28,176 nt of DNA from an uncultured Veillonella sp. (lineage in GTDB: Bacteria > Bacillota > Negativicutes > Veillonellales > Veillonellaceae). The position numbers and the translations under genes are program-made. This document shows positions 7,444 to 15,849 of this stretch, piece by piece. The notes beneath the pieces are model-generated. The model was not told the DNA's origin. It saw only the letters and a list, made by a program, of their open reading frames with translations, and searched no databases. The number at the start of each line of letters is the position of its first letter. Position 1 is the stretch's first letter. The stretch spans positions 1 to 28,176 of the forward strand of contig NZ_CALLVP010000116.1 in NCBI RefSeq assembly GCF_938010505.1, in the 5' to 3' direction.

Positions 7444-8616
7444 TTAAAACATCTTTTTATACAACACTTCTATATCTTCACGGCTAATTTCAGCCATTGT
7501 ATTAGCAATATTCCCTGTAGCTACGACGTATACGTTATCGACGAGCCAAGGGATGTCTTTTTTCGTAAAGCCTAGTTCTGTAAGGTTTGTGGTAAGGTCT
7601 AATTCATGAACGATTAAACGTAGTGCTTCACCCAGTTCGGAGCCATCTCCATGGTTGAATATACGAGCTAAGGCACCAAACTTATCAGGGTTTGCACTCC
7701 ATGTATATTCCACTGCAACAGGTTCAATAACGGCAAGGCCTACACCGTGGGTAATATCCTTAAGCCCACTAGCAGGATGTTCCATGCCATGAGCAAGTGT
7801 TACACCGGCGGTATTAATAACCATACCTCCAATTGTGCTAGACAATGTAATGGACTCCCAAGCTTTTGTAAGTTGAGTTTCGTTGAGAACAGCTGATTTG
7901 CCTTCAGTCATTGCTTTCACATGTTTATATAGAGGCACAAGATATTGTGCTAACAAAGTTACAGCATAATGAGCTAATGCATCGGTAAAAGGTTGCGCTG
8001 TTTTAGATGTATAGGCCTCAATATTATGACATAGTGCATCAAAACCTACAGATGCCAATACATGAGGCGGCATTGTGCCCATCACTGCGGGATCTACAAT
8101 AGATACCTTCGGCACGATGGCATTACATCGCAAGGATTTCTTGTCTCCCGTTTCAGGGTTCGTAAGCACCCCGAAACCATTGCCTTCAGAACCTGTACCA
8201 CAGGTTGTGGGAATTACAATTAGAGGCAACGCCTTATCACTGGTTTTACGGTTAAAGATATAGTCGTTAATGTCACCATCGTTAACGGCCATAAATGCAA
8301 TGCCTTTTGCACAGTCCATGATGGAACCTCCACCAATGGCAATGACCATATCACAGCGTTCAGATTTAGCCAAATTAGCGCCAGTTAAAGCGGTAGTAGT
8401 TAAAGGATTTGCATCCACTTGATCAAAGAGGACGTGGTCAATATGAGCACCCTCAAGTTTCGCCACCACACGGTCATATAGACCAGATTTTTTGGCACTC
8501 GTACGCCCCGTTACGATGAGCGCCTTTTTGCCATAGGGCTTAACAAAATCAGCAATACTGTCGACTTTATCCCACCCAAATTGGATATGTACTGGTAAAA
8601 AATAAGAGAACTCCAT
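7444..8616 (-). CDS. Iron-containing alcohol dehydrogenase (group III)
   Basis: A 390-residue NAD(P)-dependent dehydrogenase of the Fe-ADH family, close in layout to butanol-dehydrogenase-like enzymes. The N-terminal nucleotide-binding half has GGGSIMDCAKG (GGGS pyrophosphate-binding motif) and PTTCGTGSEGN. The C-terminal helical half supplies the metal ligands from GFDALCHNIEAYTS (Asp and His) and HGMEHPASGLKDITHG (two His). Length and motifs are complete, so the enzyme should be active. It would reduce aldehydes to alcohols or the reverse; the physiological substrate cannot be read from the sequence. The ATG has a GAGGTC ribosome binding site. It leads a three-gene operon whose other two members are the paralogous membrane proteins. 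Confidence 0.92.
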   Translation of the reverse strand: MEFSYFLPVHIQFGWDKVDSIADFVKPYGKKALIVTGRTSAKKSGLYDRVVAKLEGAHIDHVLFDQVDANPLTTTALTGANLAKSERCDMVIAIGGGSIMDCAKGIAFMAVNDGDINDYIFNRKTSDKALPLIVIPTTCGTGSEGNGFGVLTNPETGDKKSLRCNAIVPKVSIVDPAVMGTMPPHVLASVGFDALCHNIEAYTSKTAQPFTDALAHYAVTLLAQYLVPLYKHVKAMTEGKSAVLNETQLTKAWESITLSSTIGGMVINTAGVTLAHGMEHPASGLKDITHGVGLAVIEPVAVEYTWSANPDKFGALARIFNHGDGSELGEALRLIVHELDLTTNLTELGFTKKDIPWLVDNVYVVATGNIANTMAEISREDIEVLYKKMF

Positions 8617-8656
8617 GTGAACGACCTCTTTTCTATAAATACTAGTTCTTAATGTT

Positions 8657-8685
8657 ATTGTAATGTATATTCAGACGCCTGTAAA
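8657..8685 (-). promoter_or_regulatory. Promoter of the alcohol dehydrogenase operon
   Basis: On the minus strand, TTTACA (8680-8685) and TACAAT (8657-8662) are separated by 17 bp, about 40 bp upstream of the ATG. Confidence 0.55.
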
Positions 8686-8714
8686 ACCTCATAGGACTTT
8701 CACCAGAAAACATG

Positions 8715-8720
8715 TATACT
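8715..8720 (+). promoter_or_regulatory. Candidate -10 element for the divergent membrane-protein gene
   Basis: TATACT lies 43 bp before the ATG at 8763. The matching -35 region is poor. Its position makes an upstream in-frame ATG at 8712 an unlikely start, because that ATG would lie in the promoter. Confidence 0.4.
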
Positions 8721-8762
8721 ACATATAAGAGGGGTCATTTATTTTATAGAGGGAGAGAATCT

Positions 8763-10322
8763 ATGAAATCTGCAATTAAACATTTATGGTCTTCGCTGCG
8801 AGACCTAGCAACGCAGTCACCTATATTGCTAATATTAATCGCCGTATTTTCATGTACACCATTATATATTGAGCAAGATTGGTTTTCTGATATAGACCTT
8901 GGGTTGTACACTCTGTATTTCTTCATCGTCATACTGGAAACATATATAATGCGAGATCGAAAGTTCTCCATCATATATACTTTATTAAGTATTGGCATCA
9001 GCGTTGGTCTATATACGATTCACGAAACGTACCATCACATACGAGGCATCGAGTTAGCCACAGAAAACATATCATACCTATGGCTGTACTCTATGATTGC
9101 GCTGTACTTTACGTCACCTGGTGAACACTACATCGGCGAAATCATCAACCGCATAAAACGGATTGGTATCACCATTGTTACATCAACACTGTACAATGTA
9201 GTCATAGTCATGACCTTGTGGTTCTTTTTCATCATTTTGGACAAACCATTCACCTTTGACGATTTAATCTTTAAAATTCTGGCGTCTATTAACATTTTTA
9301 TCTGTATGTCTATGCTATGTACTTATAAAGAGGATCCAGAAGGACCGCCAGAACCAAATGCATTCTTTAATATTGTTTTTGGTCTCATATTACCAAAGGC
9401 GTCCATCATTACAGGCATTCTTGCTAATATCTACTTGGTATTAATCCTCTTAGGCCTCCGTGAAGATTCACGCTTTCTTTACACATACTATCCATATGTA
9501 GCCATTTTCTATCTATTTTATTTGGCTAGTTTCAGGTCTAGTGAAAGTAGCCGAACGCAAAAGATTCTATGCTTCTTATTTATTACAATTACAATATTGT
9601 GCTTAATCCTGATTGGCAAGCGCGTAATAAATGAGCCTTTACTCTGGCTCAATACGATTTATGTGGCCGCATTTAATCTAATCTTCTTAGCACATAACGT
9701 ATATTCCTTTGTAAAGCGTTTAACTCCGTCGGTCCATACAACGATTATGGCTCTCGCCCTAGGCGCAGTCCTTTTAATGCCATCCATTGGTTACACGTCC
9801 CATCGAGAGTTTACAAACTATACGAAAATTGATGGTCAATGGCACGTATACTTACCTATTGTAGAAACATTTGATCCTGATTTCACAGACTATGGCAGAA
9901 CGATTATACAGCGAGATCCATCAAAACCAGGAGCAACTGAAATATATAAGGAAAGAAATATTCAGTTTATCAGCTTTACGGCCGTTGAAGAACCACATGT
10001 TATTTCGCTTGTAGGATATGATAAATTCATTTCTAACATCGAATTAGAAGTACGTGAACCAGCTGATAGTACAGCTGACATACCAACAGCGTCATATGAA
10101 TCTATCAACTTTAGATTCATCAATGAAGGGCTTGATTTAGAGGTATCTCTACCAAATGGCGTGACCGAGGTTCATCATATATATGAAAAATTCCTCACTG
10201 TGCCAAAAACAGCTTCAGATTCAGTCATTATAGAAGGCACGGAATACAAACTCTTAATCCACTCCTACTATGCATATCAAGATAGCGCACGAAGAATTAT
10301 TTTTAGCGTGTTATATAATTAA
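8763..10322 (+). CDS. Polytopic membrane protein, possibly DUF4153-like
   Basis: A 519-residue protein. The start at 8763 is preferred over an in-frame ATG at 8712 because GGGAGAG lies just upstream of 8763 while 8712 overlaps the likely promoter. About ten to twelve hydrophobic segments fill residues 15-350. A soluble domain of roughly 165 residues with alternating beta-like segments follows and probably lies outside the membrane. The central layout (helix pairs, LPKASIITGILANIYLVLILLGL, then a YPYVAIFYLFYLA helix) resembles DUF4153-type proteins, but the match is only by eye. It stands alone, divergent from the alcohol dehydrogenase operon, with its own terminator. Codon use is more AT-rich than in the nrd and aro genes. 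Function unknown. Confidence 0.8.
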   Translation: MKSAIKHLWSSLRDLATQSPILLILIAVFSCTPLYIEQDWFSDIDLGLYTLYFFIVILETYIMRDRKFSIIYTLLSIGISVGLYTIHETYHHIRGIELATENISYLWLYSMIALYFTSPGEHYIGEIINRIKRIGITIVTSTLYNVVIVMTLWFFFIILDKPFTFDDLIFKILASINIFICMSMLCTYKEDPEGPPEPNAFFNIVFGLILPKASIITGILANIYLVLILLGLREDSRFLYTYYPYVAIFYLFYLASFRSSESSRTQKILCFLFITITILCLILIGKRVINEPLLWLNTIYVAAFNLIFLAHNVYSFVKRLTPSVHTTIMALALGAVLLMPSIGYTSHREFTNYTKIDGQWHVYLPIVETFDPDFTDYGRTIIQRDPSKPGATEIYKERNIQFISFTAVEEPHVISLVGYDKFISNIELEVREPADSTADIPTASYESINFRFINEGLDLEVSLPNGVTEVHHIYEKFLTVPKTASDSVIIEGTEYKLLIHSYYAYQDSARRIIFSVLYN

Positions 10323-10329
10323 TAACGTA

Positions 10330-10379
10330 TTATATACTTAATTATGAAAGCAGTTTATATACTTAATTATGAAAGCAGT
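10330..10379 (+). repeat. Perfect tandem duplication of a 25-bp unit
   Basis: The unit beginning TTATATACTTAATTATG and ending AAAGCAGT occurs twice back to back (10330-10354 and 10355-10379). The end of the second copy forms the 5' arm of the terminator that follows; the first copy supplies a shorter decoy arm. Confidence 0.95.
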
Positions 10380-10402
10380 ACCCTTAGGGGTACTGCTTTT
10401 AT
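10372..10402 (+). terminator. Rho-independent terminator after the 8763-10322 gene
   Basis: A 12-bp stem, AAAGCAGTACCC / GGGTACTGCTTT, has a 4-nt loop and is followed by T-rich sequence (TTTTATTTG). Confidence 0.9.
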
Positions 10403-10605
10403 TTGTATATAAATAATTAATGATTTGATGATATATTATCCAGATTTACAATTACGTTAAAACAGTACTATCCATTTTCTATTCTAAAAAGAGATATATT
10501 ATTCATAGTTTTCATATATCACCTCTCTATACAGTAATATAAAGCATCTTCAGCTATATCGACATTTTTTGTGAAACTATATTAAAAATTTTCCAAATGT
10601 CAATA

Positions 10606-10634
10606 TTGAATATATAGAATTTTTTCGCTATAAT
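10606..10634 (+). promoter_or_regulatory. Promoter of nrdA
   Basis: TTGAAT (10606-10611), a 17-bp spacer and TATAAT (10629-10634) put the transcript start near 10641 and give a leader of about 160 nt. I could not find a convincing pair of NrdR boxes in or around it. The 10403-10605 stretch before it is AT-rich and shows nothing else I can support. Confidence 0.65.
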
Positions 10635-10644
10635 CGTAACATAA

Positions 10645-10757
10645 TGTATAAGCTAGATAAGAAAACTACCATATATAGTAGTTTTCTTATTTTTCTGATT
10701 AGACTCAACTTAAAGATAATTTATATATTTCATTCTAATCTTATATATGCTTATACA
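10645..10757 (+). ncRNA. Structured 5' leader of nrdA (candidate)
   Basis: Three helices can form together: a closing helix TGTATAAGC/GCTTATACA (10645-10653 with 10749-10757, 9 bp), a hairpin TAAGAAAACTAC/GTAGTTTTCTTA (10658-10669 with 10678-10689, 12 bp) followed by TTTTTC, and a hairpin GATTAGA/TCTAATC (10697-10703 with 10734-10740, 7 bp). The second hairpin plus its T-run also resembles an intrinsic terminator only about 20 nt into the transcript. The region is AT-rich, so chance pairing cannot be excluded. I do not recognise it as a known RNA family. Confidence 0.4.
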
Positions 10758-10803
10758 ACTAAATTAACAGTTTTATGACTTTTAGCTCTCAAGGGGAACA
10801 GTA

Positions 10804-13086
10804 ATGGAGATTATGATCAAGAAACGGGATGGCCATTTCGAGCCGTTGTCCGTTGAAAAAACGAAACGAATGATAGCCTTCGCATGTTTGGGGTTAGATT
10901 CTTGTGATCCACTAGAATTGGAAATGGATGCGAAATTACAATTCGTTGATGGCATGACTACTAAAGAAATTCAAAAAACTTTAGTCCAAACAGCTATCGA
11001 AAAAGTTATATCTAAAAAAGACGACGGCTTCGGCAACCAAGTTAATAAAATGAACCAAGATTGGCAGTTCGTAGCAGCCCGCCTATTCTTGTTCGATCTC
11101 TATAAAGAAGCCGCTATTACTCGTCGTTACAAAGCATTTGGCTACGGCAACTTTCCAAATCTTGTAAACATGCTTGTAGAAGAGAAAAAATACGCTGACT
11201 TCTTCGTTACAGAATACACCGCTGACGAATTGCAAGAATTAGGCGATTACATCAAACCTAAGCGCGACTATCTCTTCAACTATGAAGGTCTCAAATTATT
11301 GGCTGACCGTTACTTGGTAAAAGGCTTCAACAAAGAAATCTTTGAATTACCTCAAGAACGTTTTATGGCTATCGCAATGCACTTGGCTCTTGTAGAAGGG
11401 GAAAACAAAGTAGAATACGCTAAGAAATTCTACGATTTGATGAGCCAATTAAAAATGACAACAGCTACACCTACTTTGGCAAATGCGGGTACACCATTCC
11501 ACCAATTGTCCTCTTGCTTTATCTCTGGTGTAGACGACAATTTATGGTCTATCTACGACGTAAATAGCAAGTTCTCGCGCGTATCTAAACACGGTGGTGC
11601 TCTTGGTATCTACCTTGGTAAAGTTCGTGCATTGAACTCCGATATCCGCGGTTTCAAAAACTCCTCTGGCGGCGTTATTCCTTGGATCCGCTTGTACAAT
11701 GATACAGCTGTTGCAGTAGACCAATTGGGTAAACGTAAAGGCGGTGCTACAGTAACGCTTGATATTTGGCACAAAGACTTCTACGAATTCGTAGAGCTTC
11801 GTACAAACAACGGTGATGACCGCCGCAAAGCGCACGATATCTTCCCTGCTATTTCGGTTCCGAACATCTTCATGGAACGTATGTTAGCTCGTGAAAACTT
11901 CACCCTCTTCGACCCTCATGAAATATTAGCTGTAAAAGGCTACTCTTTAGAGGACTACTTCGATACAGAGGACGAAAAAGAGTTCACAAAACGCTATATC
12001 GAATGTGAACAAGATCCTAATTTACACGGCATCGAAGTGCCAGCGTTGGACATGATGAAAAAAATCATGCGCTCCGCTGTTGAAACTGGTACGCCATTTA
12101 TCTTCTTCCGCGACACTGTAAACGCTGCAAATCCTAACAAACATGCAGGTATGATCTACGCATCCAACTTGTGCCACGAAATTGCACAAAATGTTGGCTT
12201 CACTAATCTTGCTGAAGAAATCATCAACGAAGACGGTACAATTACTACTAAAACAAATACAGGCGACATGGTTACATGTAACTTGAACTCCATTAGCCTT
12301 GGTCGCATTACAGATGAAGAATTAGAAGAAAACATTGCCCTTCAAATTCGTATGTTAGACAATGTTATTTCCATCAACCAAGCGCCAGTGCCAGAGTCTC
12401 GCATGACTTCTGATAAATACCGTGCTATCGGTCTTGGTACGTCTGGTTATCACCACTATCTCGTAAACCATGATATCCAATGGGAGTCCGATGAGCACAT
12501 CGAAGTAGCGGACAAATTATTTGAAAACATCGCATTCTATGCGATTAAAGCGTCTATGGAGCTTGCTAAAGAAAAAGGCGCGTACCCAGCATTCAAAGGT
12601 TCCGAATGGGAAACTGGTGAATATTTCACTCGTCGTGGTTACACATCTGATCGTTGGAAACAATTGGCTGCGGACGTTGCAAAATACGGTATCCGCAACG
12701 GTTACTTGATGGCCGTAGCTCCTACAGGTTCTACATCCAACATCGCTAATACAACAGCTGGTATCGACCCTATCTTCAAAAAATTCTTCATCGAAGAAAA
12801 GAAAGGTTCTTTCACACCAAAAACGGCACCAGATTTGAACGACAAAACATTCTGGCTCTACAAAGAGGCACATACAATCGACCAACAATGGTCCATCAAA
12901 GCTTGTGGTGTGCGTCAACGTCATATTGACCAAGCACAATCTTTCAACTTATACATCACGCCTCAAATGAAAGCGAAAGAAATTCTTGACCTTTACGTAG
13001 AAGCCTACAAACAAGGGATCAAAACAATCTACTATATCCGTAATCAATCCCTTGAAATGGATGAATGCACAAGCTGTTCCTCCTAA
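10804..13086 (+). CDS. nrdA: Ribonucleoside-diphosphate reductase, large (alpha) subunit, class Ia type
   Basis: A 760-residue catalytic subunit that reduces ribonucleotides to deoxyribonucleotides using a radical passed from NrdB. An N-terminal ATP-cone (about residues 1-90, KKRDG..EPLSVEKTKRMI) points to allosteric dATP/ATP control. The catalytic barrel has the redox cysteine in SSCFISGVDD (about 238), the NLCHE motif with the thiyl-radical cysteine (about 457) and its Asn and Glu partners, the second redox cysteine in VTCNLNS (about 492), and APTGSTSNIANTTAGIDP. The C-terminus ends in a CTSC pair, the usual shuttle to thioredoxin or glutaredoxin. The start has AAGGGG upstream. The gene is rich in C-ending codons, as in highly expressed genes. 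nrdB follows after 199 bp; no nrdI or nrdH is seen. Confidence 0.97.
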   Translation: MEIMIKKRDGHFEPLSVEKTKRMIAFACLGLDSCDPLELEMDAKLQFVDGMTTKEIQKTLVQTAIEKVISKKDDGFGNQVNKMNQDWQFVAARLFLFDLYKEAAITRRYKAFGYGNFPNLVNMLVEEKKYADFFVTEYTADELQELGDYIKPKRDYLFNYEGLKLLADRYLVKGFNKEIFELPQERFMAIAMHLALVEGENKVEYAKKFYDLMSQLKMTTATPTLANAGTPFHQLSSCFISGVDDNLWSIYDVNSKFSRVSKHGGALGIYLGKVRALNSDIRGFKNSSGGVIPWIRLYNDTAVAVDQLGKRKGGATVTLDIWHKDFYEFVELRTNNGDDRRKAHDIFPAISVPNIFMERMLARENFTLFDPHEILAVKGYSLEDYFDTEDEKEFTKRYIECEQDPNLHGIEVPALDMMKKIMRSAVETGTPFIFFRDTVNAANPNKHAGMIYASNLCHEIAQNVGFTNLAEEIINEDGTITTKTNTGDMVTCNLNSISLGRITDEELEENIALQIRMLDNVISINQAPVPESRMTSDKYRAIGLGTSGYHHYLVNHDIQWESDEHIEVADKLFENIAFYAIKASMELAKEKGAYPAFKGSEWETGEYFTRRGYTSDRWKQLAADVAKYGIRNGYLMAVAPTGSTSNIANTTAGIDPIFKKFFIEEKKGSFTPKTAPDLNDKTFWLYKEAHTIDQQWSIKACGVRQRHIDQAQSFNLYITPQMKAKEILDLYVEAYKQGIKTIYYIRNQSLEMDECTSCSS

Positions 13087-13127
13087 TATAGGATAGATAC
13101 ACGCTACATTCTATAATACAATTTAAG

Positions 13128-13264
13128 CTATGGTAAAAGTTAACGATATCATTGCCATAGTTTACAAAAAATATGCTCTATAACTAGAGAGCACTAAACT
13201 CGGGAAAGATACTTTCACGAACAATGTAAATCTGATGACGACCTATAGAAGTATAGGTCGCATC
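13128..13264 (+). other. nrdA-nrdB intergenic region with three hairpins
   Basis: Three hairpins lie in the 199-nt gap: CTATGGTAA/TTGCCATAG (13128-13136 with 13152-13160, one G-U), TGCTCT/AGAGCA (13174-13179 with 13188-13193), and a strong one with arms CGACCTATA/TATAGGTCG extended past a bulged A by GATG/CATC (13234-13264). The third ends a few bases before the nrdB ribosome binding site AAGGAG. None has a good T-run, so these look like mRNA processing or stability elements rather than terminators. No convincing internal promoter was found. Confidence 0.55.
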
Positions 13265-13285
13265 ATAGCATAAAGGAGTCCTACT

Positions 13286-14314
13286 ATGGATAAAAAACTG
13301 ATTTTTAATGAAAAAGGTGACCGTGGCACTCAATCTATGATTGGCGGTAATACTACCAACCTTCGCGAGTGGAATCGTATCAAGTACGACTGGGCAAACC
13401 AAATGTACCGTACGATGCTCAACAACTTCTGGATTCCGGAAGAAATTTCCTTGAACGAAGACGTTAAACAATTCCCATATTTAACAGATTATGAACGTCG
13501 TGCCTTTGATAAAATTATTGCGTTCTTGAACTTCCTTGATTCTATTCAATCCGAAAACTTACCTAACTTGAGCCGCTATATTACAGCTTCTGAAGTCGCA
13601 TCCCTTTTGAATATTCAAACATTCCAAGAGGAAATTCACGCTCAAAGTTATTCCTACATTTTGGATACTGTAACAAATCCGATTACACGTGACAAAATCT
13701 ATGACGAATGGCGTACAGATAAAACATTGCTTGAACGTAACCGTTTCATCGCCGATGCGTACCAACGTTTCAGCGATGATCCTAGCGAAGCAAATCTAAT
13801 TCATACAATCATCGCTAACTATATCTTAGAAGGCATCTACTTCTACTCTGGATTTAGCTTCTTCTACACCTTGGCACGCCAAGGCAAGATGACAGCTACA
13901 TCCACTATCTTCAAATATATCAATCGCGATGAAGTAACTCACCTTGTATTGTTCCAAAACATCATTCGTGAGTTACGCCGTGAACGCCCTGATTTGTTCA
14001 CTCCAGAACTAGAAGCGAAAATTACGGACATGATTCGTCAAGGTACAGAAAACGAGATTGCCTGGGGTCAATACATCACTGACGATAAAATCCTCGGCCT
14101 TAACAACGTTCTTATCGAACGCTACATCAAATACCTTGCAAACATCCGCTTAGAAGCGATTGGTTTACCTCATTTGTATCCTGAAATCAAGGATAATCCA
14201 ATGGAATGGATTGAAAGCTTCTCCAACTTGAATAGTACAAAAACGGACTTCTTCGAAGCAAAAGTGACGAACTATACAAAAGCAGCGGCATTTGATTTTG
14301 ACGATTTAGAGTAG
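13286..14314 (+). CDS. nrdB: Ribonucleoside-diphosphate reductase, small (beta) subunit, class Ia type
   Basis: A 342-residue ferritin-like subunit that holds the dimetal cofactor and stable tyrosyl radical for NrdA. Metal ligands are visible at D85 (LDSIQ), E115 and H118 (QEEIHAQSY), E182 (LEGIYFY), and E216 and H219 (RDEVTHL). The radical tyrosine falls at Y122, almost the same numbering as E. coli NrdB. The C-terminal tail is acidic with a hydrophobic end (FDFDDLE), as expected for docking to NrdA. The ATG is preceded by AAGGAG. All key residues are intact, so this is an oxygen-dependent enzyme, which is notable if the host is an anaerobe. A terminator follows. Confidence 0.97.
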   Translation: MDKKLIFNEKGDRGTQSMIGGNTTNLREWNRIKYDWANQMYRTMLNNFWIPEEISLNEDVKQFPYLTDYERRAFDKIIAFLNFLDSIQSENLPNLSRYITASEVASLLNIQTFQEEIHAQSYSYILDTVTNPITRDKIYDEWRTDKTLLERNRFIADAYQRFSDDPSEANLIHTIIANYILEGIYFYSGFSFFYTLARQGKMTATSTIFKYINRDEVTHLVLFQNIIRELRRERPDLFTPELEAKITDMIRQGTENEIAWGQYITDDKILGLNNVLIERYIKYLANIRLEAIGLPHLYPEIKDNPMEWIESFSNLNSTKTDFFEAKVTNYTKAAAFDFDDLE

Positions 14315-14360
14315 AGTGCCATCACACAACACAATATCTAGGGACCTACGTCCCAATAGA

Positions 14361-14398
14361 AAAGAGCTGATAGCTATAACGCTACCAGCTCTTTTTTC
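14361..14398 (+). terminator. Rho-independent terminator after nrdB
   Basis: The stem is built from AAGAGCTG and TAGC on the 5' side and GCTA and CAGCTCTT on the 3' side, with one mismatch. It is followed by TTTTTT, about 45 bp past the nrdB stop. Confidence 0.9.
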
Positions 14399-14671
14399 AT
14401 GATTATTTAAAGTTTTATGTTACATAGAATTACTATTTCATCAACACTGAAATTCTTTATTTCAGCGTATATGTAGTAAAAAAATATAGCCCCCAAACGC
14501 CACCCTCGTTTGCACAGTCGACACATGGTAATACATTGTAAATTGTATCAATACATTTGTGCGCAAATAGGCCTACGCTGTAGTTTTTCATTCGCCCCAT
14601 GAATGTATTCATAAAACGCTTGGTAAAAGCAAAAGGTTTTGTGTCCACCCTGTTTCAAACTACCAACTATA
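14399..14671. other. Region between nrdB terminator and the DIP1984-family gene
   Basis: I see no gene I can support here. A 63-codon minus-strand frame (14457-14648) opens with GTG right after a stop codon and lacks a proper ribosome binding site. Its translation includes a CVDCANEGGVWG stretch that I do not recognise, so it may be a decayed gene fragment or chance. Confidence 0.4.
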
Positions 14672-15130
14672 TTAGCTTTCAATCAATTCAGTTGTCCAGT
14701 TAGCAGACTGTAATAGATTGTCTAATAAACGAACTTGTTTTGCGATGTGATCAGCTTCTTTTTGGATATCTCCAACATTGACGGTCGGTATTAACTTGAT
14801 TTCAGACCCTCTCGCACGAAAATTGATACTACCTGCGCTAGACGCTAATGTTCGATAAGCACTTAGCCGCAACGCAGCACTGTCTTTTTCGGCAATAATT
14901 TCGGTAATAGAGCGACCTTCTACAATTGTTTTACAATTTGTTATATTAATGTCTGCAATTAACTTTTGAAGTCTAGTTACACATTGATCTAATGTTTTCA
15001 AGAGCTCTTCAGGGTTTTCATTCGGTACCTCCCCTTCTTGCACTAAACTATTTTGAGTTAAGCGAAGCTCTAAATCGCTTATTTTATAATTTAAATCAGA
15101 TCGTTCTTGTAATGCTTCTGCTAATTTCAT
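14672..15130 (-). CDS. DIP1984-family (septicolysin-like) protein
   Basis: A 152-residue soluble, mostly helical protein. It has the recognisable family pattern: MKLAEALQERSDL at the start, a leucine heptad region, N.LVQEGE.P.E.PEELL, and INITN..T.VEGRSITE.IAEKD. It lacks a signal peptide and membrane helices, so it should be cytosolic. Members are annotated as DIP1984 family or septicolysin, but the name does not establish a toxin function. The ATG has a GAGGTGAGA ribosome binding site. It lies 82 bp downstream of a GNAT acetyltransferase on the same strand and may share its transcript. Confidence 0.85.
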   Translation of the reverse strand: MKLAEALQERSDLNYKISDLELRLTQNSLVQEGEVPNENPEELLKTLDQCVTRLQKLIADINITNCKTIVEGRSITEIIAEKDSAALRLSAYRTLASSAGSINFRARGSEIKLIPTVNVGDIQKEADHIAKQVRLLDNLLQSANWTTELIES

Positions 15131-15212
15131 GGACTCTCACCTCGTAATAAAAAGTGTATATACAATTCAATTAATATATTCAATACCATGTATTTTCTTA
15201 TTATAGAGTATC

Positions 15213-15629
15213 TTATAAAAATTTTCGCATAAAAATATGCGGGCAATCTTCATCAAGGTATTCATCCCCTTCTGCTTTATATCCAAGGGATTCATAGAAT
15301 GGTCTAGCCTGTACCTGTGCAGATAGACCACAAGTTTTAAATCCTGCTTTGCGAATAGTATTCTCTGCAGCAATCATAATGGTAGCGCCCAATCGTTGCC
15401 CTCTAAATTCTCTACGAACCGCTAGACGCCCGATATACGCAGATCCATTTTCTTTACCAGGGAAATATCTGCATGTACCTGCCGCCTTACCATCGATAGA
15501 TAAGAGAACAAATTTTGCAGTCTCATCAATTTCATCAAACTCTTTTGAAAAGCCTTGTTCTTTCATAAACACATCAATACGAATTTGTTTTATTTCATCA
15601 GTAATATGATCTAAGATTTGAATCATCAT
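15213..15629 (-). CDS. GNAT-family N-acetyltransferase (YjcF/ElaA-like)
   Basis: A 138-residue single-domain acetyltransferase. The start of the fold carries R.DVFMKEQGFSKEFDEID, typical of the YjcF group. The acetyl-CoA-binding motif A is clear: IGRLAVRREFRGQRLGATIM, with the RGQRLG pyrophosphate loop at about residue 77. The C-terminal ARPFYESLGYKAEGDEY segment is the usual motif B and closing strand. The start is the first of two adjacent ATGs, 6 nt after AAAGGG. The acceptor substrate cannot be predicted. It is divergent from the aromatic biosynthesis cluster. Confidence 0.9.
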   Translation of the reverse strand: MMIQILDHITDEIKQIRIDVFMKEQGFSKEFDEIDETAKFVLLSIDGKAAGTCRYFPGKENGSAYIGRLAVRREFRGQRLGATIMIAAENTIRKAGFKTCGLSAQVQARPFYESLGYKAEGDEYLDEDCPHIFMRKFL

Positions 15630-15819
15630 ATGGTACCCTTTCTGCTTCTAAATACATTCGTAAAGATATCAAAACGTATTACAAAAGACCTTTATAAACA
15701 CCTCAAGAATATTTATAATCATTATATCAAAAGCCTCGTAGTTTTCACAAAAGAAATCATATCTGACTGATTCCCATCACAATTATTTCTAAAATTTACA
15801 TGAAGTTTACTTTTAAGTA

Positions 15820-15849
15820 TTGCATAATTTTATCATTTGGGTTTATACT
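15820..15849 (+). promoter_or_regulatory. Promoter of the aromatic cluster, with a possible operator
   Basis: TTGCAT (15820-15825), 18 bp, then TATACT (15844-15849) puts the start near 15856, just ahead of the leader-peptide ribosome binding site. An inverted repeat TTGGGT/ACCCAA (15837-15842 and 15852-15857, 9-bp centre) straddles the -10 and could be a repressor site. Confidence 0.55.

Noticed and set aside
8712..8762. Upstream in-frame ATG for the membrane protein at 8763
   Set aside because: It coincides with the probable -10 element, whereas GGGAGAG precedes the ATG at 8763.
10403..10640. NrdR boxes at the nrdA promoter
   Set aside because: Several AT-rich near-palindromes occur, but no pair matches the expected motif and spacing.
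10644..10778. 44-codon frame in the nrdA leader
   Set aside because: Its ATG falls at about the transcript start with no room for a ribosome binding site, and the composition simply reflects AT-rich DNA.
14457..14648. 63-codon minus-strand open frame after the DIP1984-family gene
   Set aside because: GTG start two codons after a stop, no correctly spaced ribosome binding site, and no recognisable family. Kept only as a note in the intergenic entry.
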